A stretch of DNA of 64,000 bases from Lactobacillus kefiranofaciens (GCF_900103655.1 NZ_FMXC01000004.1:49013-113012), one strand, 5' to 3'. Positions 27,551-36,555 are shown, counted from the first letter of the stretch. Made by a program: numbers and translations. The notes: generated by a model from the letters alone, not told the origin.

Positions 27551-28315
27551 ATGACACAAGAAGAACGACTAATCCAAATCAAACAGCTATTAAAAGAAAA
27601 GCATCAGCTTTCTACCAGAAAGATTGCTACGCATTTCAAAGTTTCTTTTGATACGGCACGGCGAGATGTGATTCATCTGACTACAACTGGTCAAGCGGTT
27701 CGCATTCATGGTGGGTTGATGGAAATCAACCAAAATAGCGTGCCTGACTTTTTAGCCCGGAATCAGATTCAGTCGCCGATTAAATTAAAAATGGCCCAGA
27801 TGGCTAAAAGATTCGTCCATCCCGGCCAGTGTGATTTTATTGGTTCTTCTACTACACTCAAGCAGCTCTGTCCCTTGCTTAACGGCACAGATGTTCAGAT
27901 AGTGACTAACTCAATCGACAATGCATTGAGCATGTTAACTAGTCCGATCCCTTCCGTTAGACTATTGGGCGGGCTAATCAACAAATCGCAGCGTTACATC
28001 TACTCTGAAGCAGCCCTGGAGACGATTCGCAAGATTCATTTCAACACGGCCTTCATTGGGGCTTCGCGTGTCAGAGCAGATGGCGTATATGCACCAAGAA
28101 TGGAAGACGCGGAGATTGTACGTGCGGCAATCAAGCATGCCAACCAAATTGTGCTAGTAGCGGAAAAATACAAATTCACTAATGATTCAACCTCTCCATA
28201 TATGTCGGCTCCGTTAGAGAAAATCGACGTCTTAATCACTGATACGCCTCTAACAGATAAACAGCGACAGTTTTTTGATCCTAAAACTCAGATTATACCG
28301 ATTATGAAGGAGTGA
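27551..28315 (+). CDS. DeoR/GlpR-family transcriptional regulator
   Basis: An N-terminal DeoR helix-turn-helix (RLIQIKQLLKEKHQLSTRKIATHFKVSFDTARRDVIHL) is followed by the DeoR C-terminal sugar-phosphate sensor domain (FIGSSTTLKQLCPLL, VTNSIDNAL, GASRVRADGVYAPRMEDAEI). I start it at the ATG at 27551, with GGAG at 27541-27544; an in-frame TTG-ATG pair 12-15 bases upstream is possible. It is divergent from xfp and may regulate it or the following small gene. That target assignment is inferred from position only. Confidence 0.88.
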   Translation: MTQEERLIQIKQLLKEKHQLSTRKIATHFKVSFDTARRDVIHLTTTGQAVRIHGGLMEINQNSVPDFLARNQIQSPIKLKMAQMAKRFVHPGQCDFIGSSTTLKQLCPLLNGTDVQIVTNSIDNALSMLTSPIPSVRLLGGLINKSQRYIYSEAALETIRKIHFNTAFIGASRVRADGVYAPRMEDAEIVRAAIKHANQIVLVAEKYKFTNDSTSPYMSAPLEKIDVLITDTPLTDKQRQFFDPKTQIIPIMKE

Positions 28316-28321
28316 ATTTTT

Positions 28322-28687
28322 ATGTTCAGTCTATTTAATCTAAACAAATCGACTAGTTCTAATACTAAAATGGTCTACCAAGATTTAAAGAAGTTCTACA
28401 ATAGTTTCTTTAGTGATATCTATAACGAGATGAACATCGGGCGCTATCGTCCTATTCGTGATGCGATTGGTTTAGTGATGAACAAGTTCGATAGTCACGA
28501 CCACCCACTGGAATACACCAGCAAGCTCGTGATGTACATCCAAGCCAGAGTAGCCATGAATCACTTGCATTTAACTTGCGAGCAAGAGAATTTAATGAAA
28601 AAACTGACCGAAGCTACAAAATACGTAAATCTTTCTTACGTTTACTTAAGTCCTCTTGATTCAGAGAAGCAATTTGTTAATATTTAG
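28322..28687 (+). CDS. Hypothetical helical protein, 121 aa
   Basis: It starts 6 bases after the DeoR stop, preceded by AAGGAG, so the two are co-transcribed. The product (MFSLFNLNKSTSSNTKMVYQ...) has no signal peptide and is predicted mostly helical (DLKKFYNSFFSDIYNEM, YRPIRDAIGLVMNKF, LVMYIQARVAMNHLHL, EQENLMKKLTEATKYV). The size and four-helix pattern faintly recall enterocin-type bacteriocin immunity proteins, but I see no diagnostic motif and no bacteriocin gene beside it. I leave the function open. Confidence 0.6.
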   Translation: MFSLFNLNKSTSSNTKMVYQDLKKFYNSFFSDIYNEMNIGRYRPIRDAIGLVMNKFDSHDHPLEYTSKLVMYIQARVAMNHLHLTCEQENLMKKLTEATKYVNLSYVYLSPLDSEKQFVNI

Positions 28688-28732
28688 TTAGATCTAGACC
28701 TGCTCTAGATGAAAAAAGTGAATCCAAATTAA

Positions 28733-28762
28733 GCCGAGCAAGAGACCTGCTCGACTTTTTAT
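28733..28762 (+). terminator. Terminator after the DeoR unit
   Basis: CGAGCA / TGCTCG hairpin followed by ACTTTTTATTTT. A second short hairpin (TCTAGA-CCTGC-TCTAGA) lies just upstream. Confidence 0.75.
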
Positions 28763-28808
28763 TTTATAATTAAGAAAAGATATAGATTGATTACTAGAAG
28801 GAAGAATT

Positions 28809-29624
28809 ATGAATAAATTACCTTTTAAAGTTATTGCTGCTGATATGGATGGTACCTTCATGCGGGATGATCAGACTTTCGATTACAAAAGATTTGATCG
28901 CATTTTGGACCAAATTCATGAGAATGACGCTCACTTCATCGTCTCCAGTGGCCGGCCATACTCCAGATTAAGACGCGATTTTGCCGGCTTTTTAGACAGA
29001 ATTGACATGATCGCCGACAACGGCTCGCTCTTAATTCAAGATGACAACATTATCAGTACTCACCTGCTCACCCACAAGACGACGGTAGAGCTATTGGAAT
29101 TCATCCAGGTCCATTATCCTAATAGCTCTGTCATTGTCACAGGGATTAATAGTTCATACACTACCCTTGATGCTTCGCCGGACTTTAAGCAAACGATGAA
29201 TTTCTATTATCCGAACAGAGTTGAAGTACCTGACTTAATTCAGGCAGTTAGCCCACACGACAATGTCACTAAGATCACCTTGAGTTATCAGCGTGACTTC
29301 TCTGAGGAATTAGAGCAAGAATTCAACAAGCATCATGCTGAAAAGATTCACTGTACTTCAAGTGGCTTCGGTCTGCTAGATATTGTCCCTTACAGCGTTA
29401 ATAAAGGAAACGCACTCAAGTACTTCCTGCGCTATTTTAACGCTCAGCCGAGTGAACTAATTGCTTTTGGCGACGGAATGAATGATAAAGAAATGCTGGA
29501 ATTAGCCGATTACAGCTATGCGATGGCTAACGGCGAGCCAGCTTTAAAAAAGGTAGCCAAGCACATCGCACCAAGCAACAATGATGATGGGGTACTGGAA
29601 GTTTTAGACGGATACTTGAAATAG
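28809..29624 (+). CDS. Cof-type HAD-superfamily phosphatase
   Basis: This is a 271-residue HAD hydrolase of subfamily IIB (Cof/YidA type), which dephosphorylates sugar phosphates and similar small molecules. Motif I is DMDGTF with both aspartates, motif II is the Ser in IVSSGRPYSRL, motif III the Lys in SVNKGNALKYF, and motif IV is FGDGMNDKEML. The cap domain lies between. AGAAGGAAGAATT precedes the ATG. The substrate is not predictable. Confidence 0.92.
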   Translation: MNKLPFKVIAADMDGTFMRDDQTFDYKRFDRILDQIHENDAHFIVSSGRPYSRLRRDFAGFLDRIDMIADNGSLLIQDDNIISTHLLTHKTTVELLEFIQVHYPNSSVIVTGINSSYTTLDASPDFKQTMNFYYPNRVEVPDLIQAVSPHDNVTKITLSYQRDFSEELEQEFNKHHAEKIHCTSSGFGLLDIVPYSVNKGNALKYFLRYFNAQPSELIAFGDGMNDKEMLELADYSYAMANGEPALKKVAKHIAPSNNDDGVLEVLDGYLK

Positions 29625-29781
29625 TTAGGAAAAACTCCAGATTCTTACCTTAGTTTTCAAAAAAAGGCACGCCTAGAAAAAAATCTTAAGATTATTTGAG
29701 CACAATACTGATGCATTTATAGTAATTACTGACTACATCATTAACAAACACTACGAAATTGAAAAATAAAATGCTTAAAAA

Positions 29782-29822
29782 AGGATCATTCAGCATTATG
29801 ATACTGAATGATCCTAATTTTT
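29782..29822. terminator. Bidirectional terminator
   Basis: A perfect 12-bp stem (AGGATCATTCAG / CTGAATGATCCT) with A/T runs on both sides lies between the HAD gene and the convergent Fic gene. Confidence 0.87.
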
Positions 29823-29834
29823 TGCTCGAATTTA

Positions 29835-30653
29835 TCAAGGATGGTCTTCAAATTGATCCAACCTGGTTTGACCTTTTGCGAACTTTCTTTCTTTTTCAAT
29901 TCGTTCCAACAGACTAATTCGCTCATTCAATTCTTCAACTTCATAATCTGCCACTAAAGAAATGAATGGTGCAACATTATCCTGAGCTTGTGCGACCCGC
30001 AGAGCTTCCATATAAGCACTGCGACTGTCCTTATCTGGCTGAATATTGATAATCAAATAGCCATACTTAATCAATTCAAAATTCATCAGCAATCTAGCCG
30101 TTCTGCCATTGCCATCCCTAAAGGGATGAATAGTGACAAACTTCAGGTGCAATAAAGCTGCTAACTTAACGGGATGCTCTTTGTCTTCTGCATTTTTATA
30201 CCACGAGATTAAATCTTGCATTTTTGCGGGGATATCATTGGGTTCGGCATAATGGACATCTTTAACTCCATTAGGCCATACTTTAATTTGCCGATATTGT
30301 CCAGCTGCAGCTCGTTTAGCAGGATCATCCGAATAAGTGACCAAGCGATTAATATCCCTGATAGCTATCTCATCTAAAGGCAATTCACCTGTAGCTAATT
30401 CTTGCACATAATCATACGCTCTGCTTAAGTCAAGGGCAGCCAAATGATCCGCAAAAGGCTTGCCATGAACCGTTAAACCTGTTTCCAATAATGCTGCTGT
30501 TTCATATTTGGACAACGAATTACCTTCAATCGCATTAGAGGACCAAATATGATCAATCTTTTTATCTTTTTCAATTGCTTTTATTTCATCCATAGTTAAA
30601 GGACGAAAAGTATTCATTTTATCTTTTAAAGCTGTTAACTCTTGCAAATTCAT
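29835..30653 (-). CDS. Fic-family protein with N-terminal inhibitory helix
   Basis: This is a Fic-domain protein, a family that mostly transfers AMP to target proteins. The core motif HPFRDGNGRTARL starts at His176 and is intact (HPFx[D/E]GNGR). An auto-inhibitory [S/T]xxxE[G/N] motif is visible near the N-terminus: Ser39-Asn-Ala-Ile-Glu43-Gly44 in SSNAIEGNSLS. So this is a class II Fic, self-inhibited through its own N-terminal helix, with no separate antitoxin. It starts 4 bases after the GntR stop codon, so it belongs to the nucleoside hydrolase-GntR unit. The target protein is unknown. Confidence 0.92.
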   Translation of the reverse strand: MNLQELTALKDKMNTFRPLTMDEIKAIEKDKKIDHIWSSNAIEGNSLSKYETAALLETGLTVHGKPFADHLAALDLSRAYDYVQELATGELPLDEIAIRDINRLVTYSDDPAKRAAAGQYRQIKVWPNGVKDVHYAEPNDIPAKMQDLISWYKNAEDKEHPVKLAALLHLKFVTIHPFRDGNGRTARLLMNFELIKYGYLIINIQPDKDSRSAYMEALRVAQAQDNVAPFISLVADYEVEELNERISLLERIEKERKFAKGQTRLDQFEDHP

Positions 30654-30657
30654 CTTT

Positions 30658-31383
30658 TTACTTCCCTAAATTAACAAAAGTATTAAAGTTCATATACTGA
30701 TAATGCACGCGCATGTTCGACACCTCAAAGGGCGTACCGTCATCCAGGAAGAAGATCCCTTCCATCACGCCGACTGGCTCGTTGATCTTCAACACCAGCT
30801 GCTCTTGATCTTCCTCATTTGACGGTTCCACGGTAATATTTAAGAAGGATTTGGTCACAGTCTTGCTTTGTTCATCTTCTAGATAGTTAAACAGCGAACT
30901 CTGCAAAGTTTCTGGCTTAAGTTCCGGCATGATCTTAATTGGCAAGTAGCCCGTCTCAATCAAGAAAGGCTGCTCATCTAACAGTCGCAGACGCTTGAAC
31001 TTATACACAAAATCATTTTCATTCAAGAATAAATCTTCCGCAATCTCCCTAGTTGCCTTCACGACGTGGAAGTTAAGGAGCTTAATCTGCTGCTTCTTGC
31101 CTGGTACTTTAAAACTGTCAGTAATCCCTAGGTTCGAGCCATCATAGCGAAACATTGCTTGATTTCTGAGATAAAGCGGATTGATGAAGGTGCCGCTGCC
31201 TCGCTTTTTAAAAACAATTCCCTGCTGGGCGAGCAGTTCCAGGGCCCGCTTCATCGATGAACGACTGACATCGTAATACTTAGCTAAGCTACGCTCATTG
31301 GGTATCCGCATCCCTTCATACTTATTGTTCAAAATATTCTGCTTAATGTCACGCATGACTGTCCGATAAACGTAATTAGCCAT
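30658..31383 (-). CDS. GntR-family regulator with UTRA domain
   Basis: An N-terminal GntR winged helix (IKQNILNNKYEGMRIPNERSLAKYYDVSRSSMKRALELLAQQG...RGSGTF) is followed by a UTRA effector-binding domain (about 80-238; ...VYKFKRLRLLDEQPFLIETGYLP...). HutC-type regulators of this kind usually sense small metabolites such as sugar or nucleoside derivatives. It overlaps the upstream nucleoside hydrolase gene by one base (TAATG). A palindromic site over the operon promoter (32360-32385) is a plausible operator, giving autoregulation. Confidence 0.92.
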   Translation of the reverse strand: MANYVYRTVMRDIKQNILNNKYEGMRIPNERSLAKYYDVSRSSMKRALELLAQQGIVFKKRGSGTFINPLYLRNQAMFRYDGSNLGITDSFKVPGKKQQIKLLNFHVVKATREIAEDLFLNENDFVYKFKRLRLLDEQPFLIETGYLPIKIMPELKPETLQSSLFNYLEDEQSKTVTKSFLNITVEPSNEEDQEQLVLKINEPVGVMEGIFFLDDGTPFEVSNMRVHYQYMNFNTFVNLGK

Positions 31384-32309
31384 TATTCTCTTCCTTGCTC
31401 TGCTGTTTTAATACTATTAATAAACCATTTAGCAAATTGCGCCAAGTCTACATCGGTCGCAATCTCGCTGTTGGCGTTGCCCTGATCCATGAAGTCGATT
31501 ACGCTGGCGCCATAAGTAAATTGCCCGCGCAATTCAATCTCCACGTGTGCTCTTTTCATCGTGTACATTTTGGGATGAAGCAAAATGCCGACGGCCGTAG
31601 GATCGAAAATCTTAATTCTCGGATCACCATCAGGCTCGTGGATGTGGGAGAAAAGTGAATACAGCATCTTCCCTACGCTACCGCATTCCTTAACTTGCTG
31701 CATTTGCTCCGGAGTCAAATGCGCCTTGTTGCCAATCTCAAGTGGCGCCACCTTAATTGGCAAACCACTGTGGAAAACAACCTGCGCGGCTTCCGGATCG
31801 CCAGCGATATTGTATTCAGCTAGCGGTGAATGATTCCCGCGACCAATATTGCCACCCATGATCACGATCTGCTCAATGTTCTGCTTCACTGCTGGATATT
31901 GTTTAAGCAATAAGGCAAAATCAGTCAAAGGTCCGATTCCTAGGAGCGTTACCTTGGCTGGGCTATTCTCAATTTCATTTGCCATCAAGGTTGCAGCTAA
32001 GCCTGGCTTTACCAAGTCATCATTTGCTTGTTCAAAGTCAAAGCCAGCAATGCCTGTCTGTCCATGAACGGCAGCGGCACTGATCATCGGTGCTACTAGT
32101 GGCTGATTGGCGCCAACGACTACTGGCACCTTAGTGTGCAAGAATTGCTCTAAATTAAGCGTGTTCTGCAGTGTATATTCAAGCGCGACGTTGCCCCAAG
32201 TCGGCACGATCATTCTAACGTCCAGTTTCTTAGCAAAAAGGCTGATCGTCATGGCCGCGATGTCATCGATGCCGGGGTCGGTACTAATAATTAAAGGTTT
32301 TTTCTTCAT
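31383..32309 (-). CDS. Nucleoside hydrolase (inosine/uridine-type)
   Basis: It cleaves ribonucleosides to base and ribose. The Ca-binding DPGIDDIAA motif near the N-terminus (residues 11-17, DxDxxxDD-like) is present, as are PLTDFALLLKQYP, IVIMGGNIGRGNHSPLAEYNIAGDPEAA and a late FDPTAVGILLHP. The 308 residues match the IUNH family. Ribose released could feed rbsK and rpiA located 4 kb away. It heads an operon with GntR and Fic genes. Confidence 0.93.
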   Translation of the reverse strand: MKKKPLIISTDPGIDDIAAMTISLFAKKLDVRMIVPTWGNVALEYTLQNTLNLEQFLHTKVPVVVGANQPLVAPMISAAAVHGQTGIAGFDFEQANDDLVKPGLAATLMANEIENSPAKVTLLGIGPLTDFALLLKQYPAVKQNIEQIVIMGGNIGRGNHSPLAEYNIAGDPEAAQVVFHSGLPIKVAPLEIGNKAHLTPEQMQQVKECGSVGKMLYSLFSHIHEPDGDPRIKIFDPTAVGILLHPKMYTMKRAHVEIELRGQFTYGASVIDFMDQGNANSEIATDVDLAQFAKWFINSIKTAEQGRE

Positions 32310-32344
32310 TAATATTTTCCTCTTCTACGCGTGTGTTTAATATC

Positions 32345-32385
32345 ATTATACTACAAAAGCCGGACCAATAATTAAAATGGTTCGG
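32345..32385 (-). promoter_or_regulatory. Nucleoside hydrolase operon promoter and candidate GntR operator
   Basis: On the minus strand TATAAT (32345-32350) is a perfect -10. The inverted repeat CCGGACCA (32360-32367) / TGGTTCGG (32378-32385), with one mismatch and a 10-base gap, straddles the -35 region. Position and symmetry suit binding by the GntR protein of this operon. Confidence 0.55.
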
Positions 32386-32494
32386 TTTATTTACTAGGAT
32401 TAATTAACCAACATTCTATCTGGTTTACTTCAATACTTAATTATACAGGGATGCTGAAAGAATTAGAAGTCTAGTGCCTTCACTACTGACCGTA

Positions 32495-32527
32495 CAAAAA
32501 AGGCTCAACCATTACAGATTGAGTCTT
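32495..32527 (-). terminator. Terminator after the LPxTG remnant
   Basis: On the minus strand AGACTCAA...TTGAGCCT is followed by TTTTTTG. It probably was the terminator of the former surface-protein gene and now may end kup transcription. Confidence 0.7.
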
Positions 32528-32810
32528 AATTGTGTTCTAGCAAAGGCTAAGCTTGCGCCAACGGCTAAAGCAGAACTGCGCTTCTCACCAGTTTGTGGCA
32601 ATTGACTATTCTTCTGAGCAGAAATTACAGTTTCGCTTAACAGGCGTCCAGGCTCGTTCTTAGGAGTATCAGTATTTTCTTGTAGAGTAAGTAGATGCCT
32701 TTTCTGGTTGCTCAGGAGTGTCTGGTTGATCGCCTCCTGGATTTGATACGAGGACTTTTCTATATAAAGAATTCCGTAATTCTTACCTACAAAATCCTTA
32801 ATTTCAATCA
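32512..32810 (-). pseudogene. Remnant of an LPxTG cell-wall-anchored surface protein
   Basis: In one frame the sequence reads SQLPQTGEKRSSALAVGASLAFA, the sortase motif LPQTG plus the start of the usual hydrophobic anchor, but it then ends without a basic tail. About 80 bases upstream a different frame reads NPGGDQPDTPEQPEK, a typical proline-rich wall-spanning linker. The two parts are therefore out of frame with each other, and no large extracellular domain precedes them because kup begins immediately upstream. This is a decayed 3' end of a mucus-binding or similar adhesin gene. Confidence 0.8.
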
Positions 32811-34835
32811 TCAATTATATTTTTTCGGCTTAATTCGCTTAATTCGCTTAATCCGACTGTCCTTATGATCACCTAAAACTAGCGGTACACGTTCAACAAT
32901 CGTATCCGCATATTCCAGACCAAACCAAGAAGCGGGATTAGAGGATAGATTCTGCAGCCATACTCTGGCTTCCACCATGAACTTCTCATAAGCGGTCAAC
33001 TTAGTTAATGGACTAATCACGTCGTTAACGATGACGAAGGAGAAGTCGCCAACATCCCTACCTGGAGTAGTGGTAAAACGCTGCGGTTGTCCCTCAATCG
33101 TACCATCAGCAATGAGGTCATGCACAATCTGCCGCAAGTAGACATTTACGCTAGTCTGCTTTCTAAAGCCTAAATAGAGCTGGATGTTAATTACATTCTT
33201 GGTGCCATATGTGTTAATGGCATACTCAGCCGTATAAGGCTCGTTCGTAACATTAACCGTGACGAACCAATAAGCCTTAGCGCGCTTGGGCCGCTTATCC
33301 AAGATGGAGTACAACATCTCACGTTTGATGAATTTGTTGTATTTAACCTTAGCCATGTAGACCAAGTTGGTAGCATAGTACGGATAATCATCACAGTGAC
33401 TCAGCTCTGTTAACATATCGGTATATTCATCTAAGCGGACATAAGCGTTCTTTTCTTCACGCTTGTCACGAATCTTATTGCCATAGAACCAAATATACAT
33501 GATGCCCAAGATGAAGCCGGCGATTAAGACCGTGACGTAGCCGCCGTGCAGGAACTTGGTCAAGCTGGAGATGAGGAACATCCCTTCAATAGAAGCAAAG
33601 ACAATTAAAAAGATCCAACGCAAGTAGAGTGGCTTACTCTTTTTGCCTAAGTATTCAAAGAGCAAAATCGTCGTCATCAGCATCGTTACCGTGATAGCCA
33701 AACCATAGGCTGCTTCCATATGATGCGAAGTTCTGAATAATAAGACAATCGCTACCGTAACCACGCAGATCATCTTATTAATTGAAGGAATATAGATCTG
33801 GCCCTTTTCCGTAGATGGGTAGATAATGTTCATTCTTGGCAAGAACTTCAGGCTACTTGCTTCGGCTACCAAGGTGAATGAACCAGTGATCAAGGCCTGT
33901 GAAGCAATGATCGCAGCGATCGTGGCTAAGACAATAGCAAACAAGCGCCAGGAACCAGGCACGACTTCAAAGAATGGGTTGAAGTCGCCGTTACCAGCGT
34001 GGTAGCTGCCATTATGCAAGATCCATACGCCCTGACCAAGATAGTTCAAGGTCAAGCAAACGAAGATGTAGGGCCAAGAACCCATGATGTTGGCCTTACC
34101 AACGTGGCCGACATCAGAATACAAGGCTTCGGCACCCGTAGTAGCCAGGAAGATTGAACCCAGAATCAAAATCCCCACCTTATTGGCAGGACTAAATAAA
34201 ATTCTAATCGCATGAATCGGATTAATAGCTTCTAGCAAACTCCAATCATGACTTAAGTTCATGATCCCAATCACGCCTAAGAAAGTGAACCAGATCATCA
34301 TAATGGGTCCAAAGGCCTTACCAATCACGCTCGTCCCCATCCGCTGAATCGAGAACAGCAGAAGCAAGATAATAATCGTAATTGCAATGACCATATCTTG
34401 CGTTTGCACTGGAATTACTTCGCCAAAGCGCATGTTCTTCAAACCTTCAATAGAAGTCGTTACCGTTACGGCTGGCGTTAAGGTCCCGTCAGCCAGTAAC
34501 GCTGCTCCACCAATTAGAGCTGGAATGACCAGCCACTTGGCTCTTTTTCTAACCAAAGCATAGAGCGAGAAGATCCCACCTTCACCGTGGTTAGTTGCTT
34601 TTAGTGCAATCAGGACGTACTTAACAGTCGTCAGCAAGGTGACCGTCCACAAAATTAGCGAGATTGAGCCCACGATTAATTCGCGATTGACGTTACTGAT
34701 CCCGCCATTTTCAGTCACAATCGACTTCATTACGTACAGCGGACTCGTACCGATATCGCCGTACACGATCCCAATGGCAATCAATAAGCCAGCAAAAGTA
34801 AGTTTTTGCTTTTTAGTTTTACTCATATCTTTCAT
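32811..34835 (-). CDS. kup: Potassium uptake protein Kup
   Basis: This is a 674-residue KUP/HAK/KT potassium-proton symporter. The signature GIVYGDIGTSPLYV is in the first helix. About 12 membrane helices are followed by a long cytoplasmic C-terminal domain (from about residue 455). GGEGGIFSLYALVRKRAKWL and GADGTLTPAVTV-like segments are family hallmarks. The extreme C-terminus ends in RIKRIKRIKPKK, encoded by a short tandem nucleotide repeat. AAAGGA lies just before the ATG at 34835. Confidence 0.94.
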   Translation of the reverse strand: MKDMSKTKKQKLTFAGLLIAIGIVYGDIGTSPLYVMKSIVTENGGISNVNRELIVGSISLILWTVTLLTTVKYVLIALKATNHGEGGIFSLYALVRKRAKWLVIPALIGGAALLADGTLTPAVTVTTSIEGLKNMRFGEVIPVQTQDMVIAITIIILLLLFSIQRMGTSVIGKAFGPIMMIWFTFLGVIGIMNLSHDWSLLEAINPIHAIRILFSPANKVGILILGSIFLATTGAEALYSDVGHVGKANIMGSWPYIFVCLTLNYLGQGVWILHNGSYHAGNGDFNPFFEVVPGSWRLFAIVLATIAAIIASQALITGSFTLVAEASSLKFLPRMNIIYPSTEKGQIYIPSINKMICVVTVAIVLLFRTSHHMEAAYGLAITVTMLMTTILLFEYLGKKSKPLYLRWIFLIVFASIEGMFLISSLTKFLHGGYVTVLIAGFILGIMYIWFYGNKIRDKREEKNAYVRLDEYTDMLTELSHCDDYPYYATNLVYMAKVKYNKFIKREMLYSILDKRPKRAKAYWFVTVNVTNEPYTAEYAINTYGTKNVINIQLYLGFRKQTSVNVYLRQIVHDLIADGTIEGQPQRFTTTPGRDVGDFSFVIVNDVISPLTKLTAYEKFMVEARVWLQNLSSNPASWFGLEYADTIVERVPLVLGDHKDSRIKRIKRIKPKKYN

Positions 34836-34893
34836 CAGGTCCTTTTAGATAAATTTTTACTAGTATAGAAAAAATGATTTTTAATATATTCAT

Positions 34894-35586
34894 TTATTTT
34901 TTTTTGTCTTCGATGGTGCCATCGCTATGAGCAATAATTACTTCGTCACACATATCTAAGAACAAACCATGTTCGACTACGCCGACGGTGTGATCAAGAT
35001 AGTCAGCTAAACCATGAGGTGCAGGTACTGGATCAGCTGCTAAGTCGATAATGTAGTTGCCGTAGTGGGTAATGTAGCGCTTATCGCCATCCATGCGCCA
35101 TTGTGGCTTCAAGCCTTCTTGCTTGAAGCGTTTGAAGTTTTGTTCACAAGAGATTGGCAGTACTTCGACTGGCAATGGAAAGCCACTCAACCGGTGAACC
35201 AATTTTGATTCATCAACGATCCAGATGATTCTCTTGGAATTAATAGCAACGTTCTTCTCCAAAGTCAAGGCGCCGCCTCCTCCCTTGATCCCATCAAGGT
35301 TATCGGCTACCCGGTCAGCACCATCAACAGTCAGGTCGGCCTGGTCGATGTCAGCTAATTCACTAACCTTAAAGCCTAAGCCCTCTAGCTGCTTCTTGCT
35401 GCGGTTACTGGTTGTCACGACGGCCTTTAACTTTAAGCCATCTTCATTTTTGCGCTTGCCTAAGGCATCAATAAAGAAGGCTACAGTCGAACCGGTCCCG
35501 ACGCCTAAGATCATGCCAGACTTGACTGCAGCTGCGGCTTTTTCAGCAGCTTCTTTTTTCAAACGATCTTGTTCTTGCTTATCCAT
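34894..35586 (-). CDS. rpiA: Ribose-5-phosphate isomerase A
   Basis: It interconverts ribose-5-phosphate and ribulose-5-phosphate. The active-site elements GVGTGSTVAFFIDALG, TVDGADRVADNLDGIKGGGGAL and EKNVAINSKRIIWIVDESK are all present, and 230 residues is standard. The ATG overlaps the rbsK stop (TAATG). With rbsK, and with a phosphoketolase elsewhere in this window, it connects free ribose to the pentose pathway. Confidence 0.96.
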   Translation of the reverse strand: MDKQEQDRLKKEAAEKAAAAVKSGMILGVGTGSTVAFFIDALGKRKNEDGLKLKAVVTTSNRSKKQLEGLGFKVSELADIDQADLTVDGADRVADNLDGIKGGGGALTLEKNVAINSKRIIWIVDESKLVHRLSGFPLPVEVLPISCEQNFKRFKQEGLKPQWRMDGDKRYITHYGNYIIDLAADPVPAPHGLADYLDHTVGVVEHGLFLDMCDEVIIAHSDGTIEDKKK

Positions 35587-36512
35587 TATTCATCTTCCTC
35601 CATTGCATCTCTAACTTCCTTAGCAGTTGGAATTGATGGCTGGGCACCTAAGCGCTGAACAGCAATTGATGAGGCGCGACTGGCAGTCTTAGCTGCCTCT
35701 GTGAAGTTGGTCAGATCACTATTTAAGTTGCTGGCCAGGTAGCCAATGAAAGTGTCACCAGCACCCGTTGTATCTGCTGCCTCTACCTTGTAAGCTGGCA
35801 CTAATTCTTCCACATCAGGAGTTGAAACATAAGCACCCTTGTCGCCATAGGTAATGACCACATTTTTAATACCCAATAAATGCAATTTTTCTGCATTCGT
35901 GGCCAAGGTTGACTTGTTTTTAATTGGAATACCTGTAATCTTGGCGCTCTCGGTCTCGTTTGGCGTGATGATATCAGTATATCCGAGCAATTTAGCAGGA
36001 ATCTTGTCAATGGCTGGTGCTGGGTTCAAGATTGTGATCTTGCCTGCCTTTTTGGCCATCTTGAAGGCCGCTAAGGTTACCTCGATTGGCGTCTCGAATT
36101 GAGCAATGACGCAGTCCCAGTTTTGAATCAAGTCACTAGCTGCCTTCACGTCCTCGACCGTCAATTCATAATTAGCGCCGTGGTCGATCACAATACTATT
36201 TTGTCCGGCTTCACTCAAGGTGATATAAGCATGGCCAGTCTTGCTGCCCATCGTGGTCTGCACATAAGTTGCGTCCACGCCATAGCTCTTCAATTGATGG
36301 GTAATAAAACCACCCGCGCTATCTTCACCAACACGACTAATAAAGTAAGTCTCCGCGCCACTCTTAGCGGCGGCGATGGCCTGGTTGGCGCCCTTGCCGC
36401 CACCTGCAGTAGTAACATCTAAGGCGTTAATTGTTTCGCCCGGTTTTGGAAAGTCCTTTACGTGCAACGTCGTATCGACATTGCTAGAACCAATAACTAC
36501 AATCTTCTTCAT
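35586..36512 (-). CDS. rbsK: Ribokinase
   Basis: This PfkB-family sugar kinase makes ribose-5-phosphate. Sequence marks are VVIGSSNVDTTLHVKDFPKPGETI, GGGKGANQAIAAAKSGAETYF (signature 1) and DTTGAGDTFIGYLA with the catalytic aspartate (signature 2). I choose the ATG at 36512 (MKKIVVIG, 308 residues), with GAAGGG 7 bases upstream; an in-frame start 57 bases upstream adds unrelated residues. It forms a two-gene unit with rpiA. No ribose transporter lies alongside; ribose from the nucleoside hydrolase is one plausible source. Confidence 0.95.
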   Translation of the reverse strand: MKKIVVIGSSNVDTTLHVKDFPKPGETINALDVTTAGGGKGANQAIAAAKSGAETYFISRVGEDSAGGFITHQLKSYGVDATYVQTTMGSKTGHAYITLSEAGQNSIVIDHGANYELTVEDVKAASDLIQNWDCVIAQFETPIEVTLAAFKMAKKAGKITILNPAPAIDKIPAKLLGYTDIITPNETESAKITGIPIKNKSTLATNAEKLHLLGIKNVVITYGDKGAYVSTPDVEELVPAYKVEAADTTGAGDTFIGYLASNLNSDLTNFTEAAKTASRASSIAVQRLGAQPSIPTAKEVRDAMEEDE

Positions 36513-36555
36513 TGAGCATCCCTTCTTAGAAATGTATTTTTCACTATTGATTATA

